Assembly: GCA_023459675.1 (NCBI GenBank)
Contig: JAEWTC010000112.1
Coordinates: 1 to 9,311 of the forward strand
Origin: Bacillota bacterium
GTDB taxonomy: Bacteria; Bacillota; Clostridia; Christensenellales; Aristaeellaceae
Reading direction: 5' to 3'
Length of the DNA: 9,311 nucleotides
Shown here: piece after piece, positions 1 to 5,153 of the stretch
How the letters are laid out: every line of letters starts with the position of its first letter
Position numbering within the stretch: the stretch's first letter is position 1
Translations under genes and position numbers: made by a program
Notes under the pieces: model-generated
What the model saw: the letters and a program-made list of their open reading frames with translations, nothing else
Databases searched by the model: none
What the model was told of the DNA's origin: nothing

Positions 1-6
1 AAAACG

Positions 7-276
7 ATGGCAAACGAAAAGAAACTGCCGGCCAAGAAGAATGGCTCGAATGTGTTGGTCCGCTTCGGCGCTTCCATCAAGCGGTTTTTCCTTCGCATCG
101 GGAACGCGTTCAAAAACACCTGGCACGAGCTGCGCAAGGTGACCTGGCCGACCAAAGAAAAGCTGATTAACTTTTCCATCATCGTCATCCTGATGATCGT
201 ATTCCTCATGGTCATTATCGGCCTGCTGGATACGGGAGCCTCGGCGTTGATTCAGCTGATGATGCCCAAGGCATAA
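7..276 (+). CDS. secE: Preprotein translocase subunit SecE
   Basis: SecE is the small essential subunit of the SecYEG protein-conducting channel in the cytoplasmic membrane; it clamps SecY. The 89-residue protein has the usual short bacterial form: a basic, charged N-terminal arm (about residues 1-35), the family signature around residues 39-53 (WHELRKVTWPTKEKL), and one hydrophobic transmembrane helix (about 54-75) ending in a short polar tail. The length fits Gram-positive SecE. The ATG lies 6 bases from the window edge, so its ribosome binding site and any upstream gene (often rpmG) are out of view. The following nusG starts 11 bases after the stop, with its Shine-Dalgarno overlapping the secE stop codon. 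This is the classical secE-nusG pair and is almost certainly co-transcribed. Confidence 0.96.
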   Translation: MANEKKLPAKKNGSNVLVRFGASIKRFFLRIGNAFKNTWHELRKVTWPTKEKLINFSIIVILMIVFLMVIIGLLDTGASALIQLMMPKA

Positions 277-287
277 GGAGACTGGAA

Positions 288-821
288 ATGGCCGAAAAGA
301 AAAACGAGCCCTGTTGGTATGTTGTTCACACTTATTCCGGCTACGAGAATAAGGTAAAGGACAACATCGAGAAATCCGTGGAGAACAACGGCATGCAGGA
401 TCTGATCCTGGATGTTCGCGTACCCGTGGAAGATGTTGTCGAAATCAAGAACAACCGCCGCGTGAAAACGCAGCGCAAGGTGTATCCGGGTTACGTGCTG
501 GTGCATATGATCGAGACCAGCGAAAGCTGGTACCTTGTGCGCAATACCCGCGGCGTTACCGGCTTTGTGGGCCCCGAAAGCAAACCGGTGCCCCTGACCG
601 ACGAAGAGGTGCGCATGATGCTGTCCACGCAGGAGCACAGCGTGGAGTTCGGCATCGCCATCGGCGAGGAAGTGCGCATTCTGTCCGGTCCGCTGGAAAA
701 CTTCACCGGCTTCGTGGAAGACGTCGACACCGTACGGCAGAAGCTGACCGTGAAGGTGAAGATGTTCCTCGGGCGCGAAATGCCCGTGGAAGTCGGCCTG
801 GAAGAAGTTACCAAGGTTTGA
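288..821 (+). CDS. nusG: Transcription termination/antitermination factor NusG
   Basis: NusG binds the clamp of elongating RNA polymerase and modulates pausing, termination and coupling to translation. The 177-residue protein shows both expected domains. The NGN domain (about residues 9-110) opens with WYVVHTYSGYENKV and contains YPGYVLVHM and the NTRGVTGFVG stretch. After a short linker, a C-terminal KOW domain (about 122-175) contains the core GEEVRILSGPLENFTGFVE. The length is standard. Start choice is clear: AAGGAG at 275-280 lies 7 bases before the ATG and overlaps the secE stop. A 116-base gap follows before rplK and carries RNA structure (a hairpin at 866-883 and an L1-site mimic at 886-918). 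This separates the secE-nusG half of the cluster from the L11-L1 half as a regulatory unit, although no terminator or clear promoter was seen between them. Confidence 0.97.
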   Translation: MAEKKNEPCWYVVHTYSGYENKVKDNIEKSVENNGMQDLILDVRVPVEDVVEIKNNRRVKTQRKVYPGYVLVHMIETSESWYLVRNTRGVTGFVGPESKPVPLTDEEVRMMLSTQEHSVEFGIAIGEEVRILSGPLENFTGFVEDVDTVRQKLTVKVKMFLGREMPVEVGLEEVTKV

Positions 822-865
822 CCCGCATCTCGCGGTTCAAAAGAGCGCATTCATAGCGCGCTGCG

Positions 866-883
866 CCTTTCCATCCGGAAAGG
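866..883 (+). other. Perfect RNA hairpin upstream of the rplK leader motif
   Basis: CCTTTCC (866-872) and GGAAAGG (877-883) form a 7-bp stem with a 4-base loop. No T-tract follows, so it is unlikely to be an intrinsic terminator. It sits 2 bases before the L1-site mimic and may stack on it or help it fold, or mark an RNA processing site. Only the pairing is seen; the role is inferred. Confidence 0.5.
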
Positions 884-885
884 AC

Positions 886-918
886 GTGGGAGGAGCAAAC
901 TCTGTTCCGCATGACCAC
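886..918 (+). promoter_or_regulatory. Ribosomal protein L1 binding-site mimic (autoregulatory leader) before rplK
   Basis: The motif GTGGGAGG at 886-893 faces ATGACCAC at 911-918. GTGG (886-889) pairs with CCAC (915-918), an asymmetric purine-rich internal loop follows, and a second stem GGAGCA (892-897) with TGTTCC (903-908) closes a 5-base loop. The same sequence and topology define the L1 site on 23S rRNA (GUGGGAGG opposite AAUACCAC). In Escherichia coli and in methanogens L1 represses its operon by binding a mimic of that site in the mRNA. The rplK Shine-Dalgarno (GAGGAGG, 924-930) begins 5 bases after the motif, so bound L1 would block initiation. Binding here is inferred from sequence similarity alone. 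Confidence 0.82.
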
Positions 919-937
919 AAACTGAGGAGGCAATCAC

Positions 938-1363
938 ATGGCAAAGAAAGTTCAATCCATCATCAAGCTGCAGGTCAATGCCGCCAAGGCGACGCCTGCA
1001 CCGCCGATCGGGCCCGCGCTGGGTCAGCACGGCGTGAACATTCCGGGCTTCTGTAAGGAGTTCAACGAACGCACGGCCAAGGATGTCGGGCTGGTCATCC
1101 CCGTGGTGATCACCGTATATTCGGACCGCACGTTTACCTTCGTCACCAAAACGCCGCCGGTACCCGTTCTGATCAAAAAGGAACTGGGCCTGGAAAGAGC
1201 CAGCGGCGCGCCTCACCGCGATAAGGTGGGCCGTCTCACCAAGGAACAGGTTCGCAAAATTGCCGATATCAAGCGTCCCGACGTGAACGCCACGGACCTG
1301 GCCAGCATCGAGAGCATGGTGCGCGGCACTGCCCGTTCGATGGGCATTACGGTTGAGGAGTAA
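938..1363 (+). CDS. rplK: 50S ribosomal protein L11
   Basis: L11 binds the GTPase-associated region of 23S rRNA and helps factor-dependent GTP hydrolysis and stringent-response sensing. The protein has exactly the typical 141 residues. The N-terminal domain contains the proline-rich switch segment KATPAPPIGPALGQHGVNI (about residues 17-35). The C-terminal rRNA-binding domain (about 74-141) carries KVGRLTKEQVRKIADIK and ends in the usual SMVRGTARSMGITVEE. The ATG follows GAGGAGG (924-930) with 7 bases of spacing. The gene is preceded by an L1-site mimic and followed after 51 bases by rplA, with a second mimic in that gap, so L11 and L1 are probably balanced by L1 feedback. It shows no damage or unusual features. 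Confidence 0.98.
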   Translation: MAKKVQSIIKLQVNAAKATPAPPIGPALGQHGVNIPGFCKEFNERTAKDVGLVIPVVITVYSDRTFTFVTKTPPVPVLIKKELGLERASGAPHRDKVGRLTKEQVRKIADIKRPDVNATDLASIESMVRGTARSMGITVEE

Positions 1364-1370
1364 ACGAAGC

Positions 1371-1399
1371 GTGGGAGGACATTGTGCCGCTAATACCAC
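1371..1399 (+). promoter_or_regulatory. Second L1 binding-site mimic, between rplK and rplA
   Basis: GTGGGAGG (1371-1378) is identical to the copy before rplK and faces TAATACCAC (1391-1399), an even closer match to the 23S rRNA strand AAUACCAC. GTGG (1371-1374) pairs with CCAC (1396-1399). A short inner stem can form from GG (1377-1378) with CC (1387-1388), extended by C1380-G1386 and A1381-T1385. The rplA Shine-Dalgarno AGGAGG (1401-1406) begins just 2 bases after the motif, so L1 bound here would directly mask it. The motif begins 7 bases after the rplK stop codon. The pairing is seen; L1 autoregulation is inferred from the rRNA likeness and known L1 operons. Confidence 0.85.
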
Positions 1400-1414
1400 A
1401 AGGAGGATTTAACC

Positions 1415-2104
1415 ATGAAACACGGTAAGAAATATGCAGACAGCGCGAAGCTGTATGACCTGCAAAAGGCGTACGATCCGGAAGAAGCCTGCGAGCTCGC
1501 CGTTCAGACCAGCAAGGCGAAATTTGACGAAACGATCGAGCTCTCCTGCCGCCTGAACGTGGACCCGCGCCACGCAGACCAGCAGGTTCGCGGCGCCATC
1601 GTGCTTCCGCACGGCACCGGCAAAGTGGTGCGCGTCGTGGTCATCACCAAGGGTGAAAAGATCAAGGAAGCCGAAGAAGCCGGCGCGGATTTCATCGGCG
1701 CCGAGGATCTGATCCAGAAGATCCAGACCGAGAACTGGTTTGACTACGATGTGATCGTGGCCACCCCCGATATGATGGGTATCATCGGCCGCATCGGCCG
1801 CATCCTGGGCCCCAAAGGCCTGATGCCCAACCCCAAGTCCGGCACCGTAACCATGGATATCGCCAAGGCCGTATCCGAAATCAAAGCCGGTAAAGTGGAA
1901 TACCGCGTGGACAAGACCGCTATCATCCACTGCCCGATCGGCAAGGCGTCGTTTGGCAAGGACAAGCTCAACGAAAACCTGCGCGTGCTGATGGAAGCGA
2001 TCATCAAAGCCAAGCCCCCGGTCGCCAAGGGCATTTACCTGCGCTCCGTCTACATCAGCTCCACGATGGGCCCGGGCGTTAAGGTGAACACGCTGAAGTT
2101 CTAA
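1415..2104 (+). CDS. rplA: 50S ribosomal protein L1
   Basis: L1 forms the mobile L1 stalk that helps release deacylated tRNA from the E site, and in many bacteria and archaea it is also the translational repressor of its own operon. At 229 residues it has standard length. The two-domain fold is supported by an N-terminal segment with KFDETIELSCRLNVDPRHADQQ (about residues 37-57), the central Rossmann-like insertion with VVVITKGEKIKEAEEAGADFIG, and the diagnostic signature ILGPKGLMPNPKSGTV near residues 130-145. The C-terminal TMGPGVKVN is also typical. The ATG follows AGGAGG (1401-1406) with 8 bases of spacing. The gene closes the operon: a strong terminator begins 12 bases after the stop. 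The upstream 23S-like mimics are its likely binding targets. Confidence 0.98.
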   Translation: MKHGKKYADSAKLYDLQKAYDPEEACELAVQTSKAKFDETIELSCRLNVDPRHADQQVRGAIVLPHGTGKVVRVVVITKGEKIKEAEEAGADFIGAEDLIQKIQTENWFDYDVIVATPDMMGIIGRIGRILGPKGLMPNPKSGTVTMDIAKAVSEIKAGKVEYRVDKTAIIHCPIGKASFGKDKLNENLRVLMEAIIKAKPPVAKGIYLRSVYISSTMGPGVKVNTLKF

Positions 2105-2116
2105 GGATCAGAAATG

Positions 2117-2147
2117 AAAAGCCCGATGCGTACGCATCGGGCTTTTT
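2117..2147 (+). terminator. Intrinsic, probably bidirectional terminator after rplA
   Basis: The 22-base stretch at 2121-2142 is a perfect palindrome (arms GCCCGATGCG and CGCATCGGGC around a central TA), flanked by AAAA on the left and TTTTT (2143-2147) on the right. On the + strand it is a textbook terminator for the secE-rplA operon. Read on the minus strand, the same stem is followed by TTTT, so it can also stop transcription arriving from the convergent NUDIX gene. The symmetry is seen directly; bidirectional activity is inferred. Confidence 0.9.
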
Positions 2148-2269
2148 CTGTTGCGAAAACAGGCGGACCCATCGGATACCAAGCAATCGAACGTCATGGG
2201 TATCCATGCGGCGTGAACGCGGAGGGCGATCATCGCGCATCGCGCAGGAATGCATGCGATGGTTGGATC

Positions 2270-2306
2270 GTCAACAGTTTGGCGGGATCTGCACCGAGCT
2301 GTTGAC
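2270..2306. repeat. 8-bp inverted repeat in the gap between rplA and the NUDIX gene
   Basis: GTCAACAG (2270-2277) and CTGTTGAC (2299-2306) are exact inverted copies separated by 21 bases. They lie 22 bases downstream of the NUDIX stop codon as read on the minus strand. There is no T-tract, so this is not a standard terminator; it could be a 3' mRNA hairpin. The rest of 2148-2327 holds no credible gene. It has only a weak 7-bp inverted repeat (GGATACC at 2174-2180 with GGTATCC at 2199-2205) and a short tandem of CATCGCG at 2231-2244. Confidence 0.35.
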
Positions 2307-2327
2307 CCACGGCTCGCTGCTGTACTG

Positions 2328-2792
2328 TCACTGCGTATCCGGCGCGGATCCCATGCTTTCGTCGCCCAGATAGACCTTCGCAGGCAGCCCGCGATACAGG
2401 TTCACAATCTGCCGGCGCAGTTTGGAAGGGTAAAGTGGCTGATTTTCCAGCCCGTCGATCGCAAGCCATACGACCCCCGCCTGATTGGCGTCGCCGTGGA
2501 TCTGCGCGTCGGGAAGATCGGCCTCATACGTACACAGAAACACCAGATCCACTCTGTGAAACGCTTCGCCGTACATGCCCTCCACCACAAAAGCAAGCTC
2601 CTGAACGGTTACGGCAATTCCCAGTTCTTCGGCGCATTCTCGCACGGCGGCGTCCGTCAGCAATTCTTCCGGGTTCTGCCCGCCGCCCGGCATGATGTAA
2701 AAAGTGTCGCCGTGATCGTTGATTTCTACGGCAGCCATACAGCCGTCCCTGAAAATCAGCGCTTTGGCCGAATTGCGGATCCTGCGTTCCAT
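2328..2792 (-). CDS. NUDIX hydrolase family protein
   Basis: NUDIX enzymes hydrolyse a nucleoside diphosphate linked to another group, using Mg2+ held by the Nudix-box glutamates. The 154-residue protein has a complete Nudix box at residues 37-59: G37, E43, R51-E52, E55-E56 and G58-I59 fit the GX5EX7REUXEEXGU pattern, with Cys53 at the hydrophobic position. It is preceded by the usual beta strands and a MPGGG turn. The start was placed at the ATG at 2792 because AAGGAGG (2801-2807, minus strand) lies 8 bases upstream. A longer frame from 2810 would put the Shine-Dalgarno inside the gene. The substrate cannot be told from the box. It is the last gene of the minus-strand group, 88 bases after the TraB-like gene, and a long inverted repeat lies in the gap. 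The family is certain; the substrate is unknown. Confidence 0.9.
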   Translation of the reverse strand: MERRIRNSAKALIFRDGCMAAVEINDHGDTFYIMPGGGQNPEELLTDAAVRECAEELGIAVTVQELAFVVEGMYGEAFHRVDLVFLCTYEADLPDAQIHGDANQAGVVWLAIDGLENQPLYPSKLRRQIVNLYRGLPAKVYLGDESMGSAPDTQ

Positions 2793-2813
2793 CCGGAAAA
2801 CCTCCTTCATGGG

Positions 2814-2849
2814 CGATGCGCAGGCGAATCATCGTTCGTCTGCGCATCG
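2814..2849. repeat. Long inverted repeat (15-bp arms) upstream of the NUDIX gene
   Basis: CGATGCGCAGGCGAA (2814-2828) and TTCGTCTGCGCATCG (2835-2849) pair over 15 positions around a 6-base loop. The single imperfection is G2824/T2839: a G-U wobble in + strand RNA but an A-C mismatch in minus-strand RNA. It lies between the TraB-like stop (2881) and the NUDIX ribosome binding site (2801-2807), ending 7 bases before the latter. No T-run follows on either side, so it is not a typical terminator. It could be an operator, an mRNA-stabilising hairpin, or a processing site that separates expression of the two genes. Confidence 0.6.
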
Positions 2850-2880
2850 TATACTGGCCGAGGGGGAGTAGTGCGCGCTC

Positions 2881-3822
2881 TTACGGTTGTGCGATCTTTT
2901 CCACCGTATAACCCATGTCCCGCAGCAGCGATAATACGCTATCATCCACGGGCACCAGGTGCAGCAGCCCGACGGTCACAAAATACGTGCCGCCTTGCGC
3001 CAGCAGCGCGTCCAAACGGGTTGCCATGCGTTGATTCCGTTGGGTAATCAGCTTGTCCTGGTACTCCAGATACAGCCGTTCGTCCGCGCCTTCCAGCGAG
3101 GTCTGGTAAAAATCACGGAACGCTTCCGCGTTTCCGCTCCGCCACCAGGAAGGCCATTGGTTCACGGTCTGCGCGGCTTCCGCCGGTTTGCGTTTCAGGA
3201 TCGCGTCCACCTCATCCTGCAAAAGGTAACGGTTGAGCGCGTCGGAAAAGCTCTCCATCGTGTCGGCGATCTCGTCGATCGTTTCCAGATAGACAAATAG
3301 TTTGCCGTGCTTCTCCGCGTATTCCTGTACGGCGTTCTCCACGCCCAGCTCAATCGCCTTGCGCACGTTGCTTACGTCCATCTCGGCCGCGGAGGAATAG
3401 ACCGCAAGCGTATTGATCACAGCCCAGGGCTGCCTGGCGGATAGCGCCGCGGTGCTGAGCCCGATTGCTTTGTAAGCCGCCGTAACGTCGTCCGTTAAGG
3501 CGTCCCCAAGGATGGAACGCAGGTCCCGGCCCGGCGGCAGGGTCTGCCGCTGGCGCAGCGTTTGGAGGGATTTTGCGGAAACCGTATCGCTTTCAAAAAC
3601 GAAGGTATCGCTGTCCGCCATCGCCTCGGTGATGGCCTCCCCGAACGGGTGCATTTCGGCGGTGCCGATGTGGATGGACCCCAGCAGATAGGCGGTCGCG
3701 TGCTCGCCCTTGACGCGGTACAAAATGCCATCGCTCCCTTCGCGGCGCGCAGTGGATAGCAGTAAAGCGGTTGCCGCAACCAACAGCACGGCAACCGCAC
3801 TCAGTAAAAACTTCTTTTTCAT
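2881..3822 (-). CDS. TraB/GumN (TIKI-like) family protein, secreted or membrane-anchored
   Basis: The 313-residue protein begins with a basic MKKK and a hydrophobic stretch (about residues 5-24), followed by a polar region: an uncleaved anchor or a signal peptide, placing the rest outside the membrane. No lipobox cysteine is seen. The mature part has the TraB/GumN hallmarks: GSIH at residues 48-51, a conserved acidic residue in FVFESD (Glu77), and a C-terminal GLLH at 285-288 followed by the usual VxxLLRxxGYTVE tail. Relatives include TIKI and PrgY/TraB, for which metal-dependent proteolysis has been proposed or shown. The substrate here is unknown. The start follows the stop of the YugP-like peptidase by one base and no good Shine-Dalgarno is visible, only a 12-base palindrome (3826-3837). 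Translation is therefore probably coupled to the peptidase gene, hinting at a joint role. Confidence 0.85.
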   Translation of the reverse strand: MKKKFLLSAVAVLLVAATALLLSTARREGSDGILYRVKGEHATAYLLGSIHIGTAEMHPFGEAITEAMADSDTFVFESDTVSAKSLQTLRQRQTLPPGRDLRSILGDALTDDVTAAYKAIGLSTAALSARQPWAVINTLAVYSSAAEMDVSNVRKAIELGVENAVQEYAEKHGKLFVYLETIDEIADTMESFSDALNRYLLQDEVDAILKRKPAEAAQTVNQWPSWWRSGNAEAFRDFYQTSLEGADERLYLEYQDKLITQRNQRMATRLDALLAQGGTYFVTVGLLHLVPVDDSVLSLLRDMGYTVEKIAQP

Positions 3823-3823
3823 G

Positions 3824-4504
3824 CTACCGGCGCCGGTTGGCGATCAGCAGCAGCCGCAAAAGCTGCAATAAGCTCGATACCGCGGCGGCAACATAGGTCA
3901 GTGCGGCCGCGTTGAGCACGGAGCGCACGCCGCCGAGTTCTTCCTCCGTCATATACCCGCCGCCCGAAAGCGCCGCCAGCGCGCGTTTGCTTGCGTTAAA
4001 CTCCACAGGCAGGGTGATCAGGGAGAACACAAACGTAGCCGCAAAGCAGATGATGCCCGCGTACAAGAGCGGTTCCCAGCTCGCCAGCAGGCCGATCAGG
4101 AAGATCGGAAAATACGCCATCGAACCGAACTTCACCACCGGCACGATCGCCGTGCGCAATAAAAGCGGCGTATACGCGTCGGATTGCTGCAAGGCGTGCC
4201 CGCACTCGTGTGCGGCAATGCCCACGGCGGCAATGGAGCTGGAGCCGTATACGCCCTGGGACAGCCGGAGCGTGTTCGAGCGGGGATCATAATGGTCGGT
4301 CAGGGTTCCCTGCACGGGCTCCACGGAAACGGGCATCCGCGCGCCTTTGCCAAGCATGTCGCGGCAAACCTCGTCGGCCGTCAGGCCGCGGCTCGTGTCG
4401 ATTTTCGCGTACTTCGCGTACGCGCTCTTGACCTTGAACTGCGCGTACAGGCCCAGTAACAGGCCTGGGATGATTAAAATCATCGTCCAATCATAGAATA
4501 CCAT
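3824..4504 (-). CDS. YugP-type membrane zinc metallopeptidase (Zn_peptidase_2 family)
   Basis: This 226-residue integral membrane protein carries the gluzincin-like motif HECGH at residues 99-103, preceded by VGIAAH. A conserved glutamate in the LPVEFNASKRA stretch (Glu168) is the probable third metal ligand. Hydrophobic segments lie at about residues 7-20, 111-140, 145-166 and near the C-terminus (about 203-222). The pattern, including an N-terminal IPGLLLGLYAQFKVKSAYAKY segment, matches Bacillus YugP and its Clostridial relatives, whose substrates are not established. The ATG at 4504 was chosen because GGAGG (4511-4515) lies 6 bases upstream and the N-terminus then matches the family. A frame extended to a GTG at 4546 gives an unlike arginine-rich leader. 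A promoter-like sequence lies at 4558-4585. The TraB-like gene follows with one base between, so the two form a tight transcription unit. Confidence 0.92.
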   Translation of the reverse strand: MVFYDWTMILIIPGLLLGLYAQFKVKSAYAKYAKIDTSRGLTADEVCRDMLGKGARMPVSVEPVQGTLTDHYDPRSNTLRLSQGVYGSSSIAAVGIAAHECGHALQQSDAYTPLLLRTAIVPVVKFGSMAYFPIFLIGLLASWEPLLYAGIICFAATFVFSLITLPVEFNASKRALAALSGGGYMTEEELGGVRSVLNAAALTYVAAAVSSLLQLLRLLLIANRRR

Positions 4505-4557
4505 ACCACACCTCCGGGTACGGCCAGATCTCTGCCTGGTCGTCACGATACGGCTTC

Positions 4558-4585
4558 AGCATACTCCTTTTGGGGGGAAGGTCAA
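4558..4585 (-). promoter_or_regulatory. Sigma-A-type promoter for the peptidase/TraB-like genes
   Basis: On the minus strand TTGACC (4580-4585) and TATGCT (4558-4563) are separated by 16 bases, matching the consensus boxes at 5 and 4 of 6 positions. The -35 box overlaps the TGA stop of the GNAT gene. A start about 6-8 bases downstream of the -10 would give a leader of roughly 45 bases containing GGAGG before the peptidase ATG. The boxes are seen; activity is inferred. Confidence 0.5.
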
Positions 4586-5079
4586 GTCTTCCCGCCCAAA
4601 GCGTCGCCTTGCTTGTCAAAACGATACTCCATATAGGTGTATTGCGATTGCTTATGCCGGAACCCAAGCTTTTCGTAGACGGGGATTCCCATATCCGTCG
4701 CCTGCAGTTCGATGTGCGATACGTTCAGCTTCTTGGCTTCCTCGATCGCCATGTTCAGCAGCACCGAGGCGATGCCGCGCTTGCGGTAATCCGGCATGGT
4801 GTAAACGTTGAGCAGAATCCCGCTTTTCCCCGTGATGAAGTTGAGGTTGGCCGGGCGCTCGACGATGAGCAGGTAGACCGTCGAAACGGGCTTGCCCTCG
4901 TCAAACGCGATGTAGGCAAAGAAATCCTTGCCCATATGGCGGCGGTAATAGTCGGGCAGGTGGTTGAGCAGCGCGTTGGTGTCCTTGTCGGTGAGCTTGG
5001 TGTTGATTTCCGCAAGGTAAGCAATCCGCATTTCCAGTACGTGGTTGAGATCGTCGAGTGTCGCAGCGCGAAACTCCAA
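4582..5079 (-). CDS. GNAT family N-acetyltransferase
   Basis: GNAT enzymes move the acetyl group of acetyl-CoA to an amine. The 165-residue protein has the GNAT layout: an N-terminal FRAATLDDL strand-helix, a central strand ILLNVYTMPDYRKRG whose acetyl-CoA loop RKRGIA (residues 99-104) fits the Q/R-x-x-G-x-G/A motif, a following helix (LLNMAIEEAKKLN), and the common C-terminal VYEKLGF. The acceptor substrate cannot be predicted. The start is uncertain. AGGAG (5087-5091) is positioned 7 bases before a TTG at 5079, giving MEFRAATL, a typical GNAT beginning. A GTG at 5088 overlaps that Shine-Dalgarno and is less likely. The gene sits just after the decarboxylase-operon terminator with no convincing promoter of its own, so read-through may feed it. 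The next gene's promoter overlaps its stop. Confidence 0.88.
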   Translation of the reverse strand: MEFRAATLDDLNHVLEMRIAYLAEINTKLTDKDTNALLNHLPDYYRRHMGKDFFAYIAFDEGKPVSTVYLLIVERPANLNFITGKSGILLNVYTMPDYRKRGIASVLLNMAIEEAKKLNVSHIELQATDMGIPVYEKLGFRHKQSQYTYMEYRFDKQGDALGGKT

Positions 5080-5109
5080 AGGGACCACTCCTATAGTTTA
5101 GTATTCAAG

Positions 5110-5139
5110 AAACCCCGTCGCTGCTTGCAGACGGGGTTT
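5110..5139 (-). terminator. Intrinsic terminator at the end of the decarboxylase operon
   Basis: AAACCCCGTC (5110-5119) and GACGGGGTTT (5130-5139) form a perfect 10-bp stem around a 10-base loop. Read on the minus strand, the GC-rich stem ends in TTTCTT. It begins 14 bases after the stop codon of the OadA-like gene. The T-tract is short and interrupted, so termination may be partial, which would let some transcription reach the GNAT gene. Confidence 0.8.
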
Positions 5140-5153
5140 GAAGATCAATGGAC

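Noticed and set aside
866..883. Terminator between nusG and rplK
   Set aside because: The hairpin has no T-tract and is followed by the GC-rich L1 motif, so read-through into rplK is expected.
2114..2305. Possible small + strand gene after rplA
   Set aside because: Its ATG precedes and its frame runs through the terminator stem, it has no Shine-Dalgarno of useful spacing, and the sequence shows no domain.
2105..2327. An L10 (rplJ) leader after rplA
   Set aside because: No rplJ follows, the transcript is terminated, and no L10-type kink-turn structure could be recognised.
2250..3047. 265-residue open frame on the + strand across the NUDIX gene and the end of the TraB-like gene
   Set aside because: It is antisense to two well-supported genes, has no family motif and a composition typical of a GC-rich shadow frame.
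4505..4546. N-terminal extension of the YugP-like peptidase from GTG at 4546
   Set aside because: It places the good GGAGG ribosome site inside the gene and adds an arginine-rich leader foreign to the family, which normally begins just before the first membrane segment.
4491..4562. 23-codon minus-strand frame (MLKPYRDD...) ending inside the start of the YugP-like gene, considered as a leader peptide
   Set aside because: GGAG is only one base before its ATG, and its first codons coincide with the proposed -10 box, so it would not be on the transcript if that promoter is right.
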